Positions 5,780-10,570 of a stretch of 10,570 nucleotides of DNA are shown here, in pieces. Below the pieces are notes generated by a model. That model did no database searches. It worked only from the letters and a program-made list of their open reading frames with translations, and was not told the origin of the DNA. Within the stretch, counting starts at the first letter, position 1, and every line of letters begins with the position of its first letter. Where the stretch lies: contig DURG01000153.1 in assembly GCA_012837465.1 (NCBI GenBank), positions 1 through 10,570 on the forward strand. The letters are read 5' to 3'. The stretch is from Propionibacterium sp. GTDB lineage: Bacteria; Actinomycetota; Actinomycetes; Propionibacteriales; Propionibacteriaceae. The position numbers and the translations under genes are program-made.

Positions 5780-6372
5780 GAGACCCCCAGGTGTTCGGCG
5801 GCCATGTCCTTCAACTGCTCGGTGGACTCGAAGGCGCCGGGGTGCACGTAGGCGATGGTGCCGTCCTCCGCCACGAAGTAGGTCGACGGGACGCCCGGCA
5901 CCTTCAACGGCACCTGCAATTCCTTGTCCTGGTCCATGACGTGGGGGTAGAGCCAGCCCACCAGCCCGGCGAACTCGATGGCCCAGTCCGGCAGGGGATC
6001 GTTGTAGTCGATGCCGAGGAAGGACACATCGTCCAGTTCGGCGAGGCCTTCGCGCAGGAACGGCGACTCCTCGCGGCACGGCCCGCACCACTGCGCCCAC
6101 ACGTTGACGATCGTGGGCTTGCGCGCCAGGCCCGCCAGGTTCACCCGCTTGTCGCTGCCGAGGCAGGACAGATCCGTCCGGGGGAGCCCACCGTCGATCT
6201 GCTCGGCCGCCGGGTCGGTGTCAGGGCAGTCCGGCAGCCCGTACTCCACGCGCAGCGCCGCCAGGTCCGGCGGTGGGGTGCTGGGCGCCTCGGGGGTGGG
6301 TTCGGCCGACGGCGTGCACGCAGCAAGGAGGGCAGCCGCGGCGAGCGCGACGATGGCAGACCTGATCCTCAT
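5776..6372 (-). CDS. TlpA/ResA-like thioredoxin lipoprotein (Rv3673c-like)
   Basis: This 198-residue exported thiol-disulfide oxidoreductase starts with a signal peptide (MRIRS, then a hydrophobic run) and the lipobox L16-A-A-C19, so it should be lipid-anchored on the outer face of the membrane. A Pro-rich linker (about 20-37) leads to the thioredoxin-like fold. The active site is W95-C96-G-P-C99 and the cis-proline is P162 in GVPS. Two further cysteines, C49 and C70, precede the domain and could form a structural disulfide. The start at 6372 is chosen because it gives a proper lipoprotein signal; the frame is open further upstream to 6720 but would cross the divergent permease gene. No Shine-Dalgarno site is seen, and a TAGTCT hexamer predicts a 5' leader of only about 3 bases. 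Likely roles are cytochrome c maturation or general disulfide exchange; I cannot choose between them. Confidence 0.93.
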   Translation of the reverse strand: MRIRSAIVALAAAALLAACTPSAEPTPEAPSTPPPDLAALRVEYGLPDCPDTDPAAEQIDGGLPRTDLSCLGSDKRVNLAGLARKPTIVNVWAQWCGPCREESPFLREGLAELDDVSFLGIDYNDPLPDWAIEFAGLVGWLYPHVMDQDKELQVPLKVPGVPSTYFVAEDGTIAYVHPGAFESTEQLKDMAAEHLGVS

Positions 6373-6382
6373 GATGACTGCG

Positions 6383-6401
6383 AGACTACCCCCGATAGTC
6401 T
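6383..6401. promoter_or_regulatory. Face-to-back twin -10 elements between tlpA-like and MFS genes
   Basis: AGACTACCCCCGATAGTCT contains TAGTCT on the minus strand (6388-6383), leading towards the lipoprotein start 10 bases away. It also contains TAGTCT on the plus strand (6396-6401), exactly 7 bases before the permease ATG at 6409. The two hexamers form a perfect 6-bp inverted repeat with a 7-bp spacer. Each promoter's upstream DNA crosses the other's -10, so the two cannot be occupied by polymerase at once. A weak -35 for the permease direction may be ATGACT, about 16 bases upstream. The permease mRNA would be leaderless. Confidence 0.5.
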
Positions 6402-6408
6402 GTGGGCC

Positions 6409-7740
6409 ATGAGCCCATCCGCTGCCCGGGGCGCTGCAGAGCGCCTCTTCTCGGTGCTCCTGCACCGCAATGAGGAGGCCGAGCGGGAGATGCCGCAGGA
6501 GGCGCGGGCCCACATCGCGCCCAACGGGTTGCGCCAGGTGACGGCCCACGCCCTGCAGTCGTCGGGTGACCAGACGGTCAACGCCTCGACGGTACTGCCC
6601 TGGCTGTTCGCCGCCCTTGGAGTGCCGCCGGCCCTGACCGGCATCCTGGTGCCCATCCGCGAATCCGGCTCGATGCTGCCGCAGGCGTTCCTCACCCCGC
6701 TCGTGCTGCGCATGCGCCAACGCAAGTGGATCTTCGTGGCTGGCGCCGCCGTCCAGGCCGCGGCGGTCGCGGGCATGGCGCTGACCGCGGCGCTCGCCCG
6801 CGGGCTGAGCGCCGGCGTCATCATCGTGGCACTCTTGGCCCTCTTCTCGCTGGGACGCTGCCTGTGCTCGATCGCCTCGAAGGACGTCCAGGGGCGCACC
6901 ATCCCCAAGGGCGAACGTGGCCAGATCAACGGCCTGGCCACCACCGCGGCGGGCATCGTGGCCATCACGTTGGGCCTCGGGCTGCGGCTGCTGGGAGGCG
7001 ACGACCTCTCACCGGGCAGCCTCGCCTGGGTGCTCGCCGGCGGCGCCGCTGCCTGGGTGGCGGTGGCGCTGGTCTACTCCGGCATCCGCGAACCGGCGGA
7101 GGAACCCGCGCCGAAGTCGCAGGGGGAGAACTGGCTCGGCTCCATGGTCAGCCTGCTGCGCGAGGACAAGCCGTTCCGCGACTTCGTCGGCGTGCGGAGC
7201 CTCCTGCTCGTCTCCTCGCTGAGCCCGCCGTTCATCGTCGCCCTGTCGATCCGCTCGGGCGCCGACAGCCTCGCAGGGCTGGGCGGGTTCGTCATCGCGT
7301 CGGGCCTCGCGTCGCTGCTCGGCGGCCGACTGTTCGGCCGCTTCGCAGACCGCTCCAGCAAACGCCTCATGAGCTTCGGCGCCGGCGTCGCCTCGGCGAT
7401 CATCCTCGCGGCCGTGGCCTTCGTCACGTTCACCGGCATCTCCGGGGAGGGATGGCTCGGCAACCTGTTCTTCATCGCCGTGTACTTCTCGCTCACCCTG
7501 ATGCACACCGGCGTGCGGGTGGGGCGCAAGACCTACGTCGTCGACATGGCGGAGGGCGACAAGCGCACCACCTACGTCGCGGTCTCCAACACCGCCATGG
7601 GCCTGATCCTGCTGGCCGTCGGCGCGATCACCTCGCTGCTGGCGATCCTCCACATCCACTGGGCGCTGCTGGCGCTGGCTGCGATGGGCCTGGTCGGCGT
7701 GTTCGCCGGCAGCAGGCTGCCGGACGTCTCGAGGGGCTGA
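6409..7740 (+). CDS. Major facilitator superfamily permease, substrate unknown
   Basis: This 443-residue polytopic membrane protein has about 11-12 hydrophobic segments; examples are at 107-130, 136-155, 178-195, 203-224, 264-281, 288-308, 323-345, 350-367, 394-413 and 417-434. The first 55-60 residues are hydrophilic and form an unusually long cytosolic N-terminus with a charged stretch (RNEEAEREMPQEARAH). The loop GRLFGRFADRSSKR (306-319) resembles the conserved MFS loop between helices 2-3 or 8-9. The loop KDVQGRTIPKGERGQINGL (158-176) also looks conserved. Substrate cannot be read from the sequence. The start at 6409 has no Shine-Dalgarno site but a TAGTCT 7 bases upstream, which supports leaderless translation; the frame is open further upstream only as antisense of tlpA. 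The gene ends 4 bp from the converging nth stop with no room for an intrinsic terminator. Confidence 0.88.
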   Translation: MSPSAARGAAERLFSVLLHRNEEAEREMPQEARAHIAPNGLRQVTAHALQSSGDQTVNASTVLPWLFAALGVPPALTGILVPIRESGSMLPQAFLTPLVLRMRQRKWIFVAGAAVQAAAVAGMALTAALARGLSAGVIIVALLALFSLGRCLCSIASKDVQGRTIPKGERGQINGLATTAAGIVAITLGLGLRLLGGDDLSPGSLAWVLAGGAAAWVAVALVYSGIREPAEEPAPKSQGENWLGSMVSLLREDKPFRDFVGVRSLLLVSSLSPPFIVALSIRSGADSLAGLGGFVIASGLASLLGGRLFGRFADRSSKRLMSFGAGVASAIILAAVAFVTFTGISGEGWLGNLFFIAVYFSLTLMHTGVRVGRKTYVVDMAEGDKRTTYVAVSNTAMGLILLAVGAITSLLAILHIHWALLALAAMGLVGVFAGSRLPDVSRG

Positions 7741-7744
7741 GCCC

Positions 7745-8416
7745 TCAGGCCCGCGGCTCGCGGATGAGCTTGGCCGCCTCGGCCGGGTCCTGCTCGCCGA
7801 TGTCGCGGCTGGGGCAGAGGTCCGCGACGGTGCACGCGCCGCAGGCCGGCCGCCGGGCGTGGCAGCACCGCCGGCCGTGCCAGATCACGCGGTGGCACAA
7901 CATGACCCACTCCTCGGGTGGGAACAGCGCGCCCACGGCCCGCTCGACGACATCGGGCCTGGTGCTGTCCACCCAGCCGAAGCGGTTGGCCAGGCGGATC
8001 AGGTGCGTGTCCGGGGTGATGCCGGGCACGTCGAACGCGTTGCCGAGTACCACGTTGGCCGTCTTGCGACCCACGCCCGGCAGCGACACCAGGGCTTCGA
8101 GAGTGCCGGGCACCGCCCCGTCGAACTCGTCGACGATGCGTTGGCTCAGCCCGATGATCGCGGTGGCCTTGTTCCGGTAGAACCCCACCGGCCCGATGAT
8201 CGCCTCCACGTCCGTGCGGTCCGCCTCCGCGAGGGCGGTGGCGTCCGGATAGCGGCGGAAGAGTTCGACGGTGACGGCGTTGACCCGGCGGTCCGTCGAC
8301 TGTGCGGACAGCACGGTGGCCACGAGGAGTTCGAAGGGGTCGCGGAAGTCCAGCTCGCACTTGGCGTCCGGGTAGGTCTGCGCCAACGTCTCGTTGATCG
8401 CGGCCGGTTGGTCCAC
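7745..8416 (-). CDS. nth: Endonuclease III (DNA glycosylase/AP lyase)
   Basis: This base-excision repair enzyme removes oxidised pyrimidines and cuts at abasic sites. It has 223 residues if translation starts at GTG 8416. The helix-hairpin-helix LPGVGRKTANVVL (112-124) holds the catalytic lysine K118. The catalytic aspartate is D136 in TPDTHLIRLANR. The C-terminal [4Fe-4S] motif C185-x6-C192-x2-C195-x5-C201 is complete. The frame is open upstream to 8854 without family similarity. GTG 8416 is preferred because it lies 1 base after the RidA stop, with GAGG about 7 bases upstream (inside the end of the RidA gene), and gives the usual family length. It is the last gene of the leftward cluster. 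In mycobacteria crp and tlpA-like genes flank nth (from memory); here a permease gene has taken their place. Confidence 0.95.
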   Translation of the reverse strand: MDQPAAINETLAQTYPDAKCELDFRDPFELLVATVLSAQSTDRRVNAVTVELFRRYPDATALAEADRTDVEAIIGPVGFYRNKATAIIGLSQRIVDEFDGAVPGTLEALVSLPGVGRKTANVVLGNAFDVPGITPDTHLIRLANRFGWVDSTRPDVVERAVGALFPPEEWVMLCHRVIWHGRRCCHARRPACGACTVADLCPSRDIGEQDPAEAAKLIREPRA

Positions 8417-8417
8417 G

Positions 8418-8873
8418 TCAGACCTCGACGATGAGCTCAACCTCGACGGGGGAGTCGAGCGGCAGCACCGCCACGCCGACGGCACTGCGCACGTGCGTGC
8501 CGTCCTCGCCGAAGATGTCCCCGAGGAGGTTCGAGGCGCCGTTGGCGACTGCAGGCTGGCCGGTGAACCCAGGTGTGCTGGCCACGAAGACGACCACCTT
8601 GGCGACGCGGCGAATCCTGTCCAACCCGCCGGCCGCGTCCGCAGCGGCGGCCACGGCGTTGAGCGCCGCGGTGCGAGCCGCCTCGGCGGCGTCCTCGGGG
8701 GAAACCCCCGCGCCGACCTTGCCGGTGAGGGTGAGTTCGCCGTCGACGAAGGGCAGTTGCCCGGAGGTCCAGACCTGGCCGCCCACCCGCAGGGCGGGGA
8801 CGTAGGCAGCCACGGGGGATGCCACCGGGGGCAGCTCGATGCCCAGCTCGACAAGCCGCTCCGCGGCCGTCAT
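8418..8873 (-). CDS. RidA/YjgF-family protein (Rv3678c-like)
   Basis: This 151-residue protein of the RidA superfamily belongs to the longer actinobacterial group. Canonical RidA removes reactive enamine and imine intermediates. Seen in the sequence are SGQLPF (37-42), N72 in the central helix, and R129 in HVRSAVGVAVLPLDSPVEVE, which corresponds to the arginine that binds the substrate carboxylate in true RidA. Activity is therefore plausible but not certain for this subgroup. The start codon shares one base with the stop of the upstream small gene (TGATG, 8875-8871), with AAGGA a few bases before it, so the two are coupled. The frame is open upstream to 9026 but only as antisense-free overlap with the small gene. 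It is followed 1 base later by nth. Confidence 0.93.
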   Translation of the reverse strand: MTAAERLVELGIELPPVASPVAAYVPALRVGGQVWTSGQLPFVDGELTLTGKVGAGVSPEDAAEAARTAALNAVAAAADAAGGLDRIRRVAKVVVFVASTPGFTGQPAVANGASNLLGDIFGEDGTHVRSAVGVAVLPLDSPVEVELIVEV

Positions 8874-9034
8874 CAGTCGTCCTTGATGGGGCGCTTGAAG
8901 TAACCGACGAGGGTGTCGGGGTTCGGCCCGGGCGCGAGCTGCACGAGTTCCCAGCCCTCGGAGCCGAAGTTGTTCAGCAACTGCTGGGCGACGTGCGAGA
9001 GGATGGGCGCGACGAAGTATTCCCACTTGATCAT
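8873..9034 (-). CDS. Small DUF4177-like protein (Rv3678A-like), 53 residues
   Basis: This gene is too short for common length cut-offs but clearly real. Its 53-residue product starts MIKWEYFVAP and has the hallmark N-NFGSEGWELVQL segment (about 22-33) of DUF4177 proteins, a small beta-rich fold of unknown function. It ends GYFKRPIKDD. Its stop overlaps the RidA start as TGATG, and the DNA just before its end supplies the RidA ribosome site. The same pair occurs in mycobacteria (Rv3678A with Rv3678c, from memory), which argues for joint function or at least coupled expression. No Shine-Dalgarno site precedes its ATG. TACGTT lies 6 bases upstream, so a leaderless internal promoter is possible. 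Confidence 0.88.
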   Translation of the reverse strand: MIKWEYFVAPILSHVAQQLLNNFGSEGWELVQLAPGPNPDTLVGYFKRPIKDD

Positions 9035-9040
9035 GGGGCC

Positions 9041-9046
9041 AACGTA
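9041..9046 (-). promoter_or_regulatory. Candidate internal leaderless -10 for the small DUF4177-like gene
   Basis: TACGTT on the minus strand is followed by GGCCCC and then the ATG at 9034. It fits the TAnnnT plus 6-7 base pattern. It lies in the 12-base gap after the membrane-protein stop. It is a short motif, so a chance match is possible. Confidence 0.3.
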
Positions 9047-9541
9047 CTACGGACGGCCGAAGCTCTTCTCGAGATCTGCATCACGGAACTGGGGCAGGTC
9101 GTCTGGACGGATGACCACTTCCGTGTCTGCCTTGCGGGAGGCCACGGCGTCCACCACGGCGTCGAGGGTCAGCTTCGCCTCGGTGATGGTGGCCTCCGGC
9201 TTCTTGACGTCCTTGAACTTGCCGCGACCCAGCGTGAACAAGATGGCGGCGACCAGCAGCGAGAACAGCACGCTGACCAGGAAGCCGAGCGTGATCGACG
9301 GGAAGGCGCCCAGCGAAGTCAGCGCGTTGAGGAGCAGCCCGACGGCAAGCGCGATGAGGATGACCAACATCCACACGGCGTGCAGCGCGAAGACCGCGGC
9401 ACCTGCGAAGAAGCCGGCTCCGAATCCGGCGGCCTTGGCGGAGGGCTTGATCTCGGCCGAGGCAAGCTCGGACGTCTTGGAGAAGAACTCGGTGAGCGAG
9501 TCCTTGATGTCGACGAGCGGGTTTCGGGGCTCGGTGTGCAT
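9047..9541 (-). CDS. Two-helix membrane protein, actinobacterial Holin-X/phage-holin-III type
   Basis: This 164-residue protein has an amphipathic N-terminus (about 5-35, DIKDSLTEFFSKTSELASAEIK), two closely spaced transmembrane stretches (about 44-72 and 82-105, the first rich in Gly/Ala) and a charged cytosolic C-terminal region (about 107-164). The layout fits the 'Putative Actinobacterial Holin-X' family. Despite the name, this family is chromosomal and of unknown function, and nothing phage-like surrounds it. The start at 9541 has a strong ribosome site AAAGGAG (9549-9555) with 7-base spacing. It lies 39 bases after the methyltransferase-like gene and 12 bases before the DUF4177-like gene, so it is probably co-transcribed with both. 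Confidence 0.85.
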   Translation of the reverse strand: MHTEPRNPLVDIKDSLTEFFSKTSELASAEIKPSAKAAGFGAGFFAGAAVFALHAVWMLVILIALAVGLLLNALTSLGAFPSITLGFLVSVLFSLLVAAILFTLGRGKFKDVKKPEATITEAKLTLDAVVDAVASRKADTEVVIRPDDLPQFRDADLEKSFGRP

Positions 9542-9580
9542 GGGCGTGCTCCTTTCGCGGCAACAGCCTAGTACGCGGAG

Positions 9581-10321
9581 TTACAGGGGGATGGCCAAGC
9601 CGTCATCCGGCATCACCACGGGTGCGGTGAGTTCCTCGTGGCTGACCCACGCGCGCCAGCACAACAACTGGTAGGGCAGCCTCAGTTGCTCACCGGGGCG
9701 GACGGCGCCGTCGAACAGGTCGACGACCTGGCCGAGCAGGGCGTCGAGCTGGTCCTCGTCCAGGTTGGCGGCCAGTGGCTGGTTGCGGACCATCGCCACC
9801 AGACCGTCGCGGCTGATGGCCTGCCAGATGCGGAACGCGCGGCGCTCCACCTCGGGGAAGTACTTCGAGCGGCTGAGCGCATCGAGGCTCTGGTGGCCGT
9901 AGTCGCCCTTCATCGCCATGGGGTCGTAGCGTCGCAGCAGTGCCGCGAGGCGCCGCACCCAGGGGACCGAGTCGTCGCGCACGAGGTACGACGCGCTGAC
10001 GCAACCCCCGGCGCGCAGCACGCGGGCGAGTTGGGGGAGGGCGTGGTCCAGGTCGTAGCGGTGCAGGCACTGGTGCGCGAAGACCACCTCGAACTGCAAC
10101 GGGTCCGTCGGGATCGCCTCCGGCCGGGCCAGGATCGGGGTGACCCGCTCCAGCGGGGCGAGCCTGCCGACCAGGTCGGCGTCGTCGCTCAGGGCGTAGA
10201 CGGTGTGGCCGGCCGAGGTGAGGCGGCGGGTGAGGTGTGTGTCGCTGGCCAGCACGAGGCCGCGCACGTCCTGCCACACGGAAAGCCAGGTCAGGGCCTC
10301 GTCGGGCAGGGTGATGCTCAT
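9581..10321 (-). CDS. Methyltransferase-like protein with eroded SAM-binding motif
   Basis: The product has 246 residues. Residues about 76-112 (FEVVFAHQCLHRYDLDHALPQLARVLRAGGCVSAS) match the motif II/III region of class I SAM-dependent methyltransferases (UbiE/methyltransf_11 group). The N-terminal strand-loop that should read like D/E-x-G-x-G-x-G is instead VLASDTHLTRRL (23-34), without glycines, although the following strand HTVYALSDDADL resembles the acidic motif after it. The protein may bind a different ligand or have lost activity. The C-terminal half (about 120-246) lacks motifs I know. The start at 10321 has AGGAAGGA just upstream. It is the first gene of the leftward cluster with a good promoter at 10359-10387. 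Its substrate is unknown. Confidence 0.82.
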   Translation of the reverse strand: MSITLPDEALTWLSVWQDVRGLVLASDTHLTRRLTSAGHTVYALSDDADLVGRLAPLERVTPILARPEAIPTDPLQFEVVFAHQCLHRYDLDHALPQLARVLRAGGCVSASYLVRDDSVPWVRRLAALLRRYDPMAMKGDYGHQSLDALSRSKYFPEVERRAFRIWQAISRDGLVAMVRNQPLAANLDEDQLDALLGQVVDLFDGAVRPGEQLRLPYQLLCWRAWVSHEELTAPVVMPDDGLAIPL

Positions 10322-10358
10322 GCGGTCCTTCCTGGCAGGTCGATCTCGGGTGGCACCC

Positions 10359-10387
10359 AGCCTAGCCGCCGTCCCCGGGCCTGTGCA
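10359..10387 (-). promoter_or_regulatory. Promoter of the methyltransferase-to-nth cluster
   Basis: On the minus strand TGCACA (10387-10382; four of six matches to TTGACA) is followed after 17 bases by TAGGCT (10364-10359). Transcription would start near 10352, leaving a leader of about 30 bases with the AGGAAGGA ribosome site. Confidence 0.5.
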
Positions 10388-10408
10388 GGAGCGCGCCACG
10401 ACGCGTGG

Positions 10409-10417
10409 TTATCCACA
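10409..10417. promoter_or_regulatory. Perfect DnaA box in a divergent promoter region
   Basis: TTATCCACA equals the consensus DnaA binding site. It lies 22 bases upstream of the -35 of the leftward cluster and about 50 bases before the start of the rightward ssd-like gene. There is no AT-rich unwinding element or box cluster, so an origin is not indicated. Confidence 0.55.
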
Positions 10418-10467
10418 GCTGCGGCACTCCATCGAAAATCTGGCCCCCGGCTGGCCACAGTGGAGGC

Positions 10468-10570
10468 ATGGAAGCCCACGTCCTGCTCTGTGCCCGTGAC
10501 CCTGCCGTCGTGGAGGCCGTCGAGGTGTCCGCGGCGGCCCTCGAGGTGCCTCTGCGCGTCGCCCACCACC
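10468..10570 (+). CDS. Start of an Ssd/CpaE-like protein (septum-site or Tad-neighbourhood ATPase), truncated by window edge
   Basis: Only 34 residues are visible, beginning MEAHVLLCARDPAVVEAVEVSAAALEVPLRVAHH. The short beta strand VLLCARDPAVVEAV followed by a helix and VPLRVA resembles the receiver-like N-terminus of actinobacterial Ssd/CpaE-like proteins (Rv3660c; 'helicase/secretion neighborhood CpaE-like'). Those proteins lead tad/flp-type secretion clusters or affect septum placement. Position beside the whiB4-ponA2-nth neighbourhood agrees with that. GGAGG ends 1 base before the ATG, which is too close for a normal ribosome site, and no alternative in-frame start is visible upstream. 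The product assignment is tentative until the P-loop region to the right is read. Confidence 0.6.
   Translation, partial: MEAHVLLCARDPAVVEAVEVSAAALEVPLRVAHH

Noticed and set aside
6726..8180. 484-codon plus-strand frame overlapping the permease and nth
   Set aside because: Arg/Gly-rich shadow; the permease frame has ordered hydrophobic helices and nth on the other strand has all catalytic residues.
9047..9541. Phage holin as sign of a prophage
   Set aside because: The family is a chromosomal actinobacterial membrane protein; no endolysin or phage structural gene is nearby.
10409..10417. Chromosomal origin at the DnaA box
   Set aside because: Only one perfect box, no AT-rich region and no dnaA/dnaN neighbours.

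Overview
The window is high-GC DNA with dense, often overlapping genes, a WhiB-family regulator, a PASTA-tailed class A penicillin-binding protein and a tRNA that does not encode its CCA end. This points to an actinobacterium. From memory, gene content and order resemble the M. tuberculosis Rv3660c-Rv3683 neighbourhood (ssd, nudix, tlpA-like, nth, RidA-like, Rv3678A, whiB4, ponA2, metallophosphoesterase), but in shuffled order and orientation. A Propionibacteriaceae-like host (Tessaracoccus type) is my best guess; the genus cannot be proven from this sequence alone.

Layout. Bases 1-565 hold the 3' part of a gene for a Pro/Ala-rich, probably exported protein of unknown function. Next comes a tRNA-Pro(CGG) gene at 641-714. 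A stretch of about 585 bases without a credible gene follows (715-1299). It is not empty: it contains a hairpin and T-run after the tRNA, a 26-bp perfect inverted repeat, a roughly 125-bp tandem duplication and a 158-bp palindrome with a nested hairpin. Leftward from 4640 run ponA2 and a metallophosphoesterase gene, coupled by TGATG. Divergent from ponA2 is a whiB4/wblA-type gene ending in a clear Rho-independent terminator at 5109-5141.

From 6372 leftward run a TlpA-like thioredoxin lipoprotein gene and a CoA-type NUDIX hydrolase gene, overlapping by ATGA. Divergent from them is an MFS permease gene (6409-7740). The two starts share a compact symmetric promoter region in which two outward-facing TAGTCT hexamers lie 7 bp apart. 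The permease gene converges, with a 4-bp gap, on a leftward five-gene cluster: methyltransferase-like protein, two-helix membrane protein (Holin-X type), a 53-residue DUF4177-like protein, RidA-family protein, endonuclease III. This cluster probably starts from a promoter at 10359-10387. Divergent from it, at the right edge, is the beginning of a gene resembling ssd/CpaE-like septum-site or Tad-neighbourhood proteins; a perfect DnaA box lies in the divergent spacer.

The common themes are envelope growth (PonA2, metallophosphoesterase, MFS, Holin-X), redox and damage control (WhiB [4Fe-4S] protein, TlpA thioredoxin, NUDIX, RidA, Nth) and very short or absent 5' leaders. I see no phage, IS transposase, CRISPR array or biosynthetic cluster. 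The most unusual parts are the structured repeat block at 799-1268 and the promoter architectures. No wholly new protein system is evident.
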